From the NCBI GenBank assembly GCA_002342225.1, contig DDPO01000080.1, positions 12,698 through 28,634 on the forward strand: a stretch of 15,937 nt of DNA, read 5' to 3'. Origin of the DNA: Bdellovibrionaceae bacterium UBA2466 (GTDB lineage: Bacteria; Bdellovibrionota; FAC87; UBA2466). Every line of letters begins with the position of its first letter. The first letter of the stretch is position 1. Both the position numbers and the translations under genes were made by a program. Of this stretch, positions 7,271-14,541 are shown one piece after another. The notes beneath the pieces were generated by a model, which ran no database searches, had not been told where the DNA came from, and worked only from the letters and a program-made list of their open reading frames with translations.

Positions 7271-8635
7271 CTACTTAGAAAGTGAGCGGAGTAAATTCAG
7301 AGGGTTATAGGCTCTTAAAAGACTCTTCGCCAAGATAGGGCCTGCAATTCCAGCTAACGAACTTTTCTGGTCGAGTTGCTTTGCAACTCCGTCAATCATG
7401 AGACAAGACCGAATCATTAAAATATAGCGATTGGGAATAAAAATTTGATTCTCATGAGCTGCTCTAAAGAGTTGATCGACGACTCTATTAATTTTTATGT
7501 TTTTTACACCGATTTTTTTAACGTCATCTAAAATAGCATCGATTTGAGATTCAAACTTGGCAAAGTCACTTCTCTTGCTTGGCACGCCCAGCTCATAAAG
7601 ACTCTTCGCAAGCTCTTTACGATCCCTTCGAACAATCGCCAGCATAACCCGAGTGAATTTGATTCGGTCCGCCTCTTCCAACTGCCCCACTAAACCGAGA
7701 TCGATAAAACCTACTTTTCCGGAATCCTCCATAAAAAATAGATTGCCGGCATGTGGGTCAGCATGAAAAAAACCATGTTCAAAAATTTGTTCTAAAACTG
7801 CAGAAGCACTTATAAAAGCTGCCCGTTTTGCGAGGCGAGAATTAGATTTCAATTCAGATGCTTTTTTGCCCCTCATGGGCTCTAAGACAATGACTTTAGC
7901 AGTCAAAAGTGTTTTCTCATACGATGGAAAAACTACGGAGGAGTTTGAAAAAAATCCGCGATTATTTTGCTGAAATCTATCAATATTTTTGGCTTCTTCT
8001 CGATAATCTAACTCTCTTAATGTAGCCTGCTTGAAATCAGAAAAAGCAAGTTTGAGATTAAGTTTAGGGTACAGAGGATCAATGATCGCAACCAAAGCTT
8101 CGATTAACTTTAAATCCAAAGTTACTTTTCGCTCTACACCACTTTTCTGAACTTTAAGGATGACGTCTCGACCATCTGCTAATGTAGCTCTGTGAGTTTG
8201 ACTCAGGCTTGCAGAAGCTAGGGGCTTTCGGTCGATGGCTTTAATAGATCTCTTAAATTTTTCTTTTCCCCACTCGGATTTCAGGATTTTCTCAATTCTT
8301 TTAAATGGAATAGGAGGAACTCGGTCGAAAAGGATACGTAGTTCCTGTGATACCACTTCACCAACCCAATCAGGCCGCTGAGCTAACAGTTGTCCTAGTT
8401 TGATGAATGTCGGTCCCAGCTCAGAGAGTGTCAAAGCAAGATTTTTTCCAAAAACGGCGTCCAGAGGTGTAATTTGCGCACCATTCCGAGTAACACTCGC
8501 GACACCACGTTTCCCAAGTTCGACCCCTAGACTTTTGAGAGTTCCGCCCAGTCCATGACGTGAAAAAACGAAACTTATCTCCTGCGAACGGAGAACGAGA
8601 GAAAAGGGGGTCTTAATCCATGTTATTAAACTCAT
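7271..8635 (-). CDS. UbiB/AarF (ABC1/ADCK) family atypical kinase
   Basis: This 454-residue protein has the full motif set of the UbiB protein-kinase-like family. These are KLGQ (79-82, the KxGQ motif), an Ala/Ser-rich nucleotide loop LASASLSQTH (139-148) with Lys161 in VILKVQ, the ExD motif in RELDYREEA, HADPHAGN (291-298) and the DFG-like IDLG (311-314). Family members act as ATPases needed for ubiquinone synthesis or lipid homeostasis at the membrane. It lacks the two C-terminal membrane helices of E. coli UbiB, so it is nearer the AarF-like forms in other phyla. No ubiquinone gene is nearby, so I give no gene symbol. The AGAGG before the ATG is a modest ribosome-binding site. It faces the DsbD-like gene. 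Confidence 0.93.
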   Translation of the reverse strand: MSLITWIKTPFSLVLRSQEISFVFSRHGLGGTLKSLGVELGKRGVASVTRNGAQITPLDAVFGKNLALTLSELGPTFIKLGQLLAQRPDWVGEVVSQELRILFDRVPPIPFKRIEKILKSEWGKEKFKRSIKAIDRKPLASASLSQTHRATLADGRDVILKVQKSGVERKVTLDLKLIEALVAIIDPLYPKLNLKLAFSDFKQATLRELDYREEAKNIDRFQQNNRGFFSNSSVVFPSYEKTLLTAKVIVLEPMRGKKASELKSNSRLAKRAAFISASAVLEQIFEHGFFHADPHAGNLFFMEDSGKVGFIDLGLVGQLEEADRIKFTRVMLAIVRRDRKELAKSLYELGVPSKRSDFAKFESQIDAILDDVKKIGVKNIKINRVVDQLFRAAHENQIFIPNRYILMIRSCLMIDGVAKQLDQKSSLAGIAGPILAKSLLRAYNPLNLLRSLSK

Positions 8636-8645
8636 AAGCCTCTTA

Positions 8646-8662
8646 TCGTTAGAAGATAACGA
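8646..8662. repeat. Inverted repeat in the kinase/DsbD divergent gap
   Basis: TCGTTA (8646-8651) and TAACGA (8657-8662) are exact reverse complements around a 5-base loop GAAGA, in the 50-base gap between two divergent genes. Overlapping it, TTATC (8643-8647) also pairs with GATAA (8655-8659). It could be an operator for either gene. It is short, so chance is possible. Confidence 0.35.
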
Positions 8663-8685
8663 GTGTTAAAGAAATAAAAGTAAAT

Positions 8686-9918
8686 ATGGAAGAATTTTGC
8701 CTTTTTAACCCTTGTAGATCTAAAATAGAAGGCATGTTTGAAACTGTGCTCTCCTCGGATGTTCTTGGAAGTCTTGCGAACTTCTGGAACCTCCTTCGAA
8801 ACGTTGACTCAAATCAGATAAAAAATATTGCTGTTGAAAAAAGCTGGCTTGCAATATTGCTCTGCTTTGGGTCGGGAGTCCTCACAAGTCTTACACCTTG
8901 TGTCTATCCAATGATACCGATAACTATCAATATTTTTGGTCGTGCTTCACAAAAACAGCTGCATCGCAAAAAAGTTTCATCGTTCAATCTGCATACTTTT
9001 TTTCTAAGTACTATTTATGTTGCAGGAATGGCCACAACGTACTCAATCATGGGACTCATTGCGGGCATGACGGGTTCTCTATTTGGCAAAATTCTACAAA
9101 GTAGTTTCACACTCGGATTTCTTACAATTCTCTTTTTGGTTTTAGCCCTCGGTCAATGGGGTTTGTTTAAAATTGCTCTTCCCGCTTCATGGCAAACTAA
9201 ACTTGCGCAAATCGGAGACTCTGAAAGTTTGCCTGGGATCTTCCTCATGGGTCTATTCTCCGGGTTAATTGTTAGTCCCTGTGTCGGTCCAGTCATCGCT
9301 GGAATTTTGGCGTTTGTATTTGACACTTCAAACGCATGGAGAGGGTTTATTTATTTCTTGTCCTTCTCGTTAGGGCTAGGCGTGCTGTTTCTTTTGATCG
9401 GCGGTTTCTCAGGTGTTTTGGCCAAACTCCCTAGGTCCGGCAACTGGATGTTAAATGTGAATAGATTTTTAGCTACACTTATGCTGGTCGCTTCGGCTTA
9501 TTACGGAAATCTTTGGTACCACAAAGCCACAGGTATCGTAAAAGAATCAAGCACTTCGGTAGCGGGCTCTGATATCAAATGGCTCGCTGATGAAACCTCA
9601 GCTCTTGCAGCAGCTCGCCAAAGCGGAAAACCTGTCTTTGTGGATTTCGCCGCTGAGTGGTGTGAAGCATGCCATGTGATTGAAAAAACAGTCTTCACCA
9701 ATACCGAAGTCGCATCCATACTAAACACCAAGTTCATTCCTCTTAGAATCGATGTCACTGAGGCCAATGAAACAAATGAAAAAATCCTTCAAAAATTTGG
9801 AGTACTTAGTCTTCCTACCTTAGTATTCATCGATTCTTCTGGAAAAATTCTAGAAAACCCTAGAGTTCACGGTGTCATTTCAACGCAGGACTTCTTAAAA
9901 GTTTTAAATTCGTTTTAA
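8686..9918 (+). CDS. dsbD: DsbD-type thiol:disulfide interchange protein without alpha domain
   Basis: The protein carries reducing power from the cytosol across the inner membrane to periplasmic thiols. It has a CcdA-like eight-helix membrane domain with the two redox Cys in LTPCVYPMIP (Cys72) and VSPCVGPVIAG (Cys199), then a C-terminal thioredoxin-like gamma domain with WCEAC (Cys326, Cys329) and cis-Pro377. The periplasmic N-terminal alpha domain of E. coli DsbD (with its own Cys pair) is missing, so the length is 410 residues instead of about 565. Partners must take electrons straight from the gamma domain. Two starts are possible: ATG 8686, or ATG 8734 (MFETV), which has AGAAGG just 1 base away. 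The 16 extra residues contain two Cys and no signal peptide. Confidence 0.93.
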   Translation: MEEFCLFNPCRSKIEGMFETVLSSDVLGSLANFWNLLRNVDSNQIKNIAVEKSWLAILLCFGSGVLTSLTPCVYPMIPITINIFGRASQKQLHRKKVSSFNLHTFFLSTIYVAGMATTYSIMGLIAGMTGSLFGKILQSSFTLGFLTILFLVLALGQWGLFKIALPASWQTKLAQIGDSESLPGIFLMGLFSGLIVSPCVGPVIAGILAFVFDTSNAWRGFIYFLSFSLGLGVLFLLIGGFSGVLAKLPRSGNWMLNVNRFLATLMLVASAYYGNLWYHKATGIVKESSTSVAGSDIKWLADETSALAAARQSGKPVFVDFAAEWCEACHVIEKTVFTNTEVASILNTKFIPLRIDVTEANETNEKILQKFGVLSLPTLVFIDSSGKILENPRVHGVISTQDFLKVLNSF

Positions 9919-10012
9919 GGCTTTAACAATCTAATTTCACTGCCTTTTATTGCCGCATAAAACCTTCCTTTAATTACTCAGCTTTTTCTCCATTTTTTCC
10001 GAAAAACTTAGT

Positions 10013-10016
10013 GGAG
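10013..10016 (+). promoter_or_regulatory. Shine-Dalgarno GGAG supporting the TTG start at 10026
   Basis: GGAG lies 9 bases before TTG 10026. The other candidate start, GTG 10011, has no upstream purine-rich site and overlaps this motif, so TTG 10026 is the better start of the transglycosylase gene. Confidence 0.5.
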
Positions 10017-10025
10017 AAATGTCAT

Positions 10026-10988
10026 TTGAGCAAATCGGACAAAAAACTAACAAGAGCAGATATTTATCAGCTTAAAACTTTAATTTTACCAGCCTTCGTG
10101 GTCATTCTTACCTCTATCTCTTTCACAGCTCTTATTTGGCTAGGTCTTTCTCAAGATCAGACATCTCAGTTTATAAATTCGCATGATTCAAAAGAGCGAT
10201 CTCTGTTTGCAATAAATTACCCAGCAAATGGCCCCTTCCAAGCAGAACTTACCGATCTTAAATCTCAAAATATCCTTAAAAAAGCAGACGAAATCGAAAT
10301 TCAGCGTTCAATTCTTGCTGCAACAGACTACTTGGATATTCCTCCGTCTCTTCTGTGGTGCCTATTATTCCAAGAAAGCCGCTTGAACCACTTGGATGGA
10401 ATTGAAAGTGACAAAGCATCGTCCGGATTGGGACAGTTTTCAAGATTTAGCTTCTTTGAAATAAATCATCAGCTGGAACGATATAGCCCAAACGTTAGTA
10501 ACTTGATCTTTTTGACTTTTGGTCGGGACATTAGACCCATTGCTGCTAAACGGGGGGATCTCGTCAGCCTATCTTCTTACTACTCGATTCCAACTGCAGT
10601 AACAGCATCTGCAATCTACTTGCATAACCGCTACTTTCAACTTTCACAGTTGCTTGAGAAAAAAGGTATCTCCTACAGATCGGATATTTTATGGCTTTTT
10701 GCTATGATGGCCTACAACAAAGGCTCTCGATCTGTTTTGAGTTTTTGGAATACAATTTATCGCAAGAATGGCCCCGAATACTTTTCTGAACTTCTTAATA
10801 ATTATGATTTTTTCAGATCAAACACCGAGGACACTGTTCTCCTCACCAAATCTCTGAACAAAATTTGGGAAGAAGCAAAAGCAAAATCCTACGCTAGGGA
10901 ACTTAGAATACACACAAAAAATATAACTTCCTGTGCAGTATCCCCAATGTTTCAGACAACTCGATCATTAACGGAGGTGACGCCATGA
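10026..10988 (+). CDS. Membrane-anchored lytic transglycosylase (SLT-type)
   Basis: The protein cuts the glycan strands of peptidoglycan at the periplasmic face. An N-terminal membrane helix (about residues 22-45 counted from GTG 10011) anchors a goose-lysozyme-like SLT domain. The catalytic Glu lies in LLFQESRLN (Glu122), followed by SGLGQFS (138-144), and AYNKG (234-238) matches the family's AYNAG motif. Between them sits an unusually long insertion of about 90 residues. The C-terminus (after about 290) is Lys/Glu-rich and of unknown role. The TTG 10026 start removes 5 residues relative to GTG 10011. The stop overlaps the ATG of the next gene, so it is coupled to the membrane protein of unknown function and the TonB-like gene. 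Confidence 0.86.
   Translation: MSKSDKKLTRADIYQLKTLILPAFVVILTSISFTALIWLGLSQDQTSQFINSHDSKERSLFAINYPANGPFQAELTDLKSQNILKKADEIEIQRSILAATDYLDIPPSLLWCLLFQESRLNHLDGIESDKASSGLGQFSRFSFFEINHQLERYSPNVSNLIFLTFGRDIRPIAAKRGDLVSLSSYYSIPTAVTASAIYLHNRYFQLSQLLEKKGISYRSDILWLFAMMAYNKGSRSVLSFWNTIYRKNGPEYFSELLNNYDFFRSNTEDTVLLTKSLNKIWEEAKAKSYARELRIHTKNITSCAVSPMFQTTRSLTEVTP
10973..10980 (+). promoter_or_regulatory. Strong Shine-Dalgarno GGAGGTGA
   Basis: An almost full anti-SD match lies within the last codons of the transglycosylase gene, 4 bases before the ATG at 10985. It implies efficient independent initiation of the downstream gene. Confidence 0.65.
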
Positions 10989-11485
10989 GAACCTCCCCCG
11001 GCCGATCGATTTCCATTTTCTTGATATTGACACTTTCTTTTCTATTTTACATTTATCGTTTTAAACCTAAGGCTATCTTCAACGATACTGCACTTACCGA
11101 TAGTTATCAGATGCTGATGCGGTCAATCAGTTCGGGTGGACATGTCAAATTTCAAGAGAATAAGCAGGCACTAAAATCCCGCATCGCTTCGGTGCTTAAA
11201 AATCCCAAAAATGAAGACGAAGAAAATCATGCCGTAAATATTGCGCTATATCTTTTTCCGGAAATACTTCCCGATACCAATTTTGAAAAAGAGCTAGCAA
11301 TCGAACTCTGGGGCACATTCGAAAACGCGATTGAAAAACGCCCAAGAACTTCTGAGGCGAGAATGAAATTCGAAGAAATGAAAAGCAATATCTGGAACTA
11401 TGAAAACCCGCGTTTAACCAACGTGGGATTGTCATTTCATGCAGAAGAGACTCTTAAACTTTATCATGAATTGAGTTTACCCTAA
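10985..11485 (+). CDS. Membrane-anchored protein of unknown function (166 aa)
   Basis: I do not recognise a family. Residues 9-24 (SIFLILTLSFLFYIYR) form a single N-terminal membrane anchor or signal-anchor. The rest (about 140 residues) is charged and mostly helical by appearance, with no Cys, and would sit in the periplasm. Pairs such as KQALKSRIASVLKNPKNEDEEN suggest helical hairpins, possibly TPR-like, but no clear repeat consensus is present. Its ATG overlaps the stop of the transglycosylase gene and it carries a strong ribosome-binding site. It ends 2 bases before the next in-frame region (TonB-like), so the three genes form one unit. An accessory role to the transglycosylase or to TonB is inference from position. 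Confidence 0.7.
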   Translation: MRTSPGRSISIFLILTLSFLFYIYRFKPKAIFNDTALTDSYQMLMRSISSGGHVKFQENKQALKSRIASVLKNPKNEDEENHAVNIALYLFPEILPDTNFEKELAIELWGTFENAIEKRPRTSEARMKFEEMKSNIWNYENPRLTNVGLSFHAEETLKLYHELSLP

Positions 11486-11489
11486 TTTT

Positions 11490-11493
11490 GGAG
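11490..11493 (+). promoter_or_regulatory. Shine-Dalgarno GGAG supporting the TTG start at 11500
   Basis: GGAG lies 6 bases before TTG 11500. The earlier in-frame TTG at 11488 overlaps this motif and has no site of its own, so the shorter reading of the TonB-like gene is preferred. Confidence 0.5.
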
Positions 11494-11499
11494 ATACAC

Positions 11500-12516
11500 T
11501 TGTTCTACAACAACGAACAGAGCAATGACTTTTACATCGCTTCCAGAAAAGGGGCTGGGCTCACATTTATCATTTCGCTCGCTCTCCATGCTGGACTCCT
11601 ATTTCTCTATGTGCCTAGGCTTGTTCAAGAACCTTCTTTGCCCAACCAAAATGACCCCATTGAAATTACAGATTACCGTCAATTACCACCGCCCTCTGCG
11701 AGCGAGTCTTTTCAAAAACCAAAGCCAAGATTAAATATTCCTGAATCAACAATTGCTGAATCGGAGGATGCTCTAAATCGAGACGTTGATCCCAATGCAA
11801 AATATTTGGGAAAGAACAATCAAAGAGTAGACAAAGAAACCCGTGCCGATCAAATAGATGATTTCAGGGCGAAACAGGGAACAGGAGCCAAAGGGGTTCC
11901 CACGCAGATCGAAACCATCCCCCCCACTGCTGATGATTTCGCAAAAAATGAAGCACTCGCGGATGAAGGAGATATTCCCGGTCCTGAAACCTCTAAATCT
12001 AAGAGCGGAGTTAAACGAAACTGGAAAACACTATCGCTAAAAGATCTGAGCGTCGGTGGCGACGGAGGCTCAAGAGCGGCAACCGATGATAAACTTAATG
12101 TCGATCGTGGAGAACGCACTCTGCTGAGCACTCGAGAATATAAATTTTTTGGCTACTATCAACGTATCAAAGATTTGTTGAGACAGTATTGGAAACCTAA
12201 TATCGAGCACCAAATGGCGAGATTATGGGGTAAAGGTAAAGTCTTAAAAGAGGATGAAATCGTCACACGGGTTTTGGTCCTACTTGATGAAAATGGCAAT
12301 ATTACAAAAATTTCAAAGCTCGCTAGTTCGGGATACATAGAGCTCGATGAAGCAGCTGTCACAGCTTTTCAAACTGCAGCCCCTTTCCCCAATCCCCCTA
12401 AAGCCATGTTAGATGAAGATGGCTTTGTGAGAATCAATTGGGATTTTATTCTCACCACAGACAACAGCCCAAAAATCCAGTTTAGAAACGTAGGCAGTGT
12501 GCCACCTAATTTTTAA
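11500..12516 (+). CDS. TonB-family energy-transducer protein
   Basis: The protein (338 residues from TTG 11500) has the TonB layout: a membrane anchor with a His (LTFIISLALHAGLLFLYV, about residues 25-42 counted from 11488), a long periplasmic linker that is proline-rich at the start (RQLPPPSASESFQKPKP) and then charged, and a C-terminal TonB domain (about 222-322) whose core reads TRVLVLLDENGNITKISKLASSG and closes with AAPFPNPP. The segment FFGYYQRIKDLLRQYWKP before the domain is typical of deltaproteobacterial-type TonB proteins. It would couple the proton-motive force to outer-membrane receptors. No ExbB/ExbD genes are in the window. It stops 17 bases from the convergent thiamine-binding gene. 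Confidence 0.88.
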   Translation: MFYNNEQSNDFYIASRKGAGLTFIISLALHAGLLFLYVPRLVQEPSLPNQNDPIEITDYRQLPPPSASESFQKPKPRLNIPESTIAESEDALNRDVDPNAKYLGKNNQRVDKETRADQIDDFRAKQGTGAKGVPTQIETIPPTADDFAKNEALADEGDIPGPETSKSKSGVKRNWKTLSLKDLSVGGDGGSRAATDDKLNVDRGERTLLSTREYKFFGYYQRIKDLLRQYWKPNIEHQMARLWGKGKVLKEDEIVTRVLVLLDENGNITKISKLASSGYIELDEAAVTAFQTAAPFPNPPKAMLDEDGFVRINWDFILTTDNSPKIQFRNVGSVPPNF

Positions 12517-12533
12517 TAACGCTCTATTTCTTT

Positions 12534-12824
12534 CTAGTTCGCCAGTTGTCCCATTACTTTCTCAACCCGAGTTACTAAGTGCTCATCAGAAGTTTCTTTG
12601 AAATCGATTGCTACATGCATGACAACTCGCTCACTGAAGTTTTTGGCGAGCTCTAGACAACGCTCAATGGCATCAAATACTTGGTCTCGACTCCCCTGTA
12701 TCGAAGTTCCCATGGGACCTAATTGATATTCTAACCCTGAGATTTTCAATTCCTCAATCATCCGAGCTAACACATCAGTGTAGTGAAGCTTACCCATGGG
12801 ATAAATGGAAAATTCTGCAATCAT
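12534..12824 (-). CDS. MTH1187-family thiamine-binding protein
   Basis: This 96-residue protein matches the Thiamine_BP family (MTH1187/YkoF-like, PF01910). It opens with IAEFSIYPMG (residues 2-11), has LEYQLGPMGTSIQG (31-44) and ends in a helix with EHLVTRVEKVM. Characterised relatives bind thiamine or hydroxymethylpyrimidine in the cytosol. The start at 12824 is fixed by AGGAG at 12832-12836, 7 bases upstream. The reading frame is open further upstream to 12998, but that part lacks family similarity and overlaps the preceding TonB-like gene. It is the last gene of the receptor cluster, after a 73-base gap, so it may be in the same transcript or have its own promoter. Confidence 0.9.
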   Translation of the reverse strand: MIAEFSIYPMGKLHYTDVLARMIEELKISGLEYQLGPMGTSIQGSRDQVFDAIERCLELAKNFSERVVMHVAIDFKETSDEHLVTRVEKVMGQLAN

Positions 12825-12831
12825 AGATTTA

Positions 12832-12836
12832 CTCCT
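12832..12836 (-). promoter_or_regulatory. Shine-Dalgarno AGGAG fixing the thiamine-binding protein start
   Basis: AGGAG lies 7 bases before the ATG at 12824, which settles the choice of the 96-codon reading over the longer open frame. Confidence 0.75.
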
Positions 12837-12897
12837 AAAAACATTTAAGACTATTGAAGTGCAACATCGAGGCCAGCAAAAAAACAATTTCTGAGTA

Positions 12898-13392
12898 TTA
12901 GGAGCCGACAATAAATCGTATAGGTGCAACGAGAGTTGAGGAATAAGACAAACCTTCAAAACTCCAAAAGAGGCTTGCTTCTTTTGCAGCCATATCAAGA
13001 AGATAAAAACCCGACGACTCGATTATATCCGTTTTAGAAACGTGACCTTTTGAATCCAAACTTAGCTTCAACAAAACTGTTCCTTGCCAACCGTTGTCGA
13101 TAGCTTCACGCGGATACTTCGGAAGCCTGTTACCATATTTAATAATCTGCTCCGCCGTGATCTCGGCGAATTTCGAGTTTCCCTCTTGAATGGCTTGATT
13201 ATAACTGCGAACGTTTTTCGCATGGGAATCGCTGCCAAGCTGTCGAGTTCGGATATTTAATTCAAAATCATCAACAGCAACAAAGACTGGGGTCTGGTGC
13301 TTTTCAATTTGAACTTGCCTGAAAAGAAATTCACTCTGACTTAGGACCGTCAGATGCAACAGAGATGAGATAATTAGAGCCAACCACATCAT
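12898..13392 (-). CDS. Short TonB-like protein
   Basis: The 164-residue protein has an N-terminal hydrophobic anchor (residues 3-18, WLALIISSLLHLTVLS, with a His as in TonB anchors) and a C-terminal TonB domain (about 88-163): YPREAIDNGWQGTVLLKLSL, GHVSKTDIIESSGF and LVAPIRFIV. The linker between them is only about 65-70 residues and is not proline-rich, far shorter than in E. coli TonB. It sits 1 base after the stop of the propeller lipoprotein gene, so it is likely dedicated to the receptor of the same cluster. No clear Shine-Dalgarno is seen, so re-initiation after the upstream gene is likely. A second ATG directly follows the first. Confidence 0.85.
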   Translation of the reverse strand: MMWLALIISSLLHLTVLSQSEFLFRQVQIEKHQTPVFVAVDDFELNIRTRQLGSDSHAKNVRSYNQAIQEGNSKFAEITAEQIIKYGNRLPKYPREAIDNGWQGTVLLKLSLDSKGHVSKTDIIESSGFYLLDMAAKEASLFWSFEGLSYSSTLVAPIRFIVGS

Positions 13393-13393
13393 A

Positions 13394-14527
13394 TTATTCA
13401 GCCAACACCATGTGGTAGGGAGGTAATCCGGTTTGATAATAACTCGCGAACAACGGCGCTAAAGAACGACTGTCTAACGCCAAAATTCCAGGTTTTTTTG
13501 GATCGCGATCACTCACAAAAACAATATTACGTTCTTCATCTAAAAGAAGTTGCTGGAGTGAGTATTTTCCGGAGTCTTTCACAACTGACATAACGCTTCC
13601 ATCGACCAAGCTGAAAAGCACTAGTTGGGTCGTGGGTTTTACACCAAAAGTGTCTTTTGCAACAATAGCAAGACCCCGATTTTTATCTAGGATCAGACAG
13701 TCGACTATGTCACCACCGAGTTTTTCCTCATCGGTAAGCCAGCCCAGACTATTTAAATTAGAATCGAAAAACTCGATACCGCCATCTTTCTGCCCTATTA
13801 TTCCCGCCTCACCTACAACAAAGCCCTTGAAAAAAGACTTCATCTCAGTCACTGGATTAGTTCCCTTCAAAGTAATAATCTGTTCAATACGATCTGAAGC
13901 TGTATTCAAAACAGCCAACTGTGATTTATTGGAAGGCTCAAATCCTTTTTCGGAGTTTAATCTCTGCAAAAGAATGAGTAAGCGAGCTCCTTGGAGATTC
14001 ATCCAAGTCATCTCGGGTCGACCATCAGGGTCGGTACTACTAATATCCTTGCTATCGGCGCCCTCAAAAATATCGATCTCTTTTATGCGGACTCCTGTTC
14101 TGGGATTCACTTTCAACAACTTATTGCTTTGAAATCGAGTCACGTAAGCCTGAGCTGGGTTTATGATCGCGATATCTTGAGGGTTCGTTGCCCTACCTAC
14201 ACTAAACTGACCGAGAACTTTTCCATTCGTTCGATCACCCCACTCAATATTGTCTGCACCGAGCCGATTTATGACGTAAAAATAAGGGCTCCCTTTAGGC
14301 GCTCTGACTACTGCATCGGAATGGATCGGAATCCTCAAAGGCTCTAGGCTTTTTTGAACTAAATCAATCCCTACGAGTAATCCCGACTGGTAATCAGTGG
14401 TAGTGACCCAAAGATGATTCATTTTAGCTGCTTTCAACGGAGGCATTTGAACCGGAGCAATGCTGATTTTTCCGCAGTGACTGAGGGCAAAAATCACTAC
14501 AATTACATAGAACCCTTTTCTAATCAT
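13394..14527 (-). CDS. Beta-propeller lipoprotein (YncE/BtuG-like architecture)
   Basis: The 377-residue protein begins with a lipoprotein-type signal (MIRKGFYVIVVIFALSHC, Cys18), though the -1 residue is His where Gly/Ala/Ser is usual. The mature part is all-beta in appearance, with repeated blade-like units of about 45 residues such as LWVTTTDYQSGLLVGIDL, AQAYVTRFQSNKLLKVNP and LAVLNTASDRIEQIITL. These are typical of seven-bladed YncE-type propellers. No enzymatic residues are evident. It lies 14 bases after the TonB-dependent receptor, with GGAG at 14533-14536 and a 5-base spacer. In Bacteroides, BtuG propeller lipoproteins cap the receptor BtuB and capture cobalamin. A similar capture role here is inference. 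Confidence 0.8.
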   Translation of the reverse strand: MIRKGFYVIVVIFALSHCGKISIAPVQMPPLKAAKMNHLWVTTTDYQSGLLVGIDLVQKSLEPLRIPIHSDAVVRAPKGSPYFYVINRLGADNIEWGDRTNGKVLGQFSVGRATNPQDIAIINPAQAYVTRFQSNKLLKVNPRTGVRIKEIDIFEGADSKDISSTDPDGRPEMTWMNLQGARLLILLQRLNSEKGFEPSNKSQLAVLNTASDRIEQIITLKGTNPVTEMKSFFKGFVVGEAGIIGQKDGGIEFFDSNLNSLGWLTDEEKLGGDIVDCLILDKNRGLAIVAKDTFGVKPTTQLVLFSLVDGSVMSVVKDSGKYSLQQLLLDEERNIVFVSDRDPKKPGILALDSRSLAPLFASYYQTGLPPYHMVLAE

Positions 14528-14541
14528 AAAAACTCCATTTC

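Noticed and set aside
11850..12131. Minus-strand ORF opposite the TonB-like linker
   Set aside because: It is a low-complexity Ser/Pro/Ala product that arises from the reverse strand of the charged linker.
12517..12533. Terminator between the convergent TonB-like and thiamine-binding genes
   Set aside because: The 17-base gap has no stem-loop.
12825..12998. N-terminal extension of the thiamine-binding protein reading frame
   Set aside because: The frame is open, but this part overlaps the preceding TonB-like gene, has no similarity to the family, and a good Shine-Dalgarno sits directly before the internal ATG at 12824.
13632..14347. Two plus-strand ORFs opposite the propeller lipoprotein gene
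   Set aside because: They lie wholly antisense to a well-supported gene, their products are Ser/Pro-rich without a domain, and no ribosome-binding site is evident.
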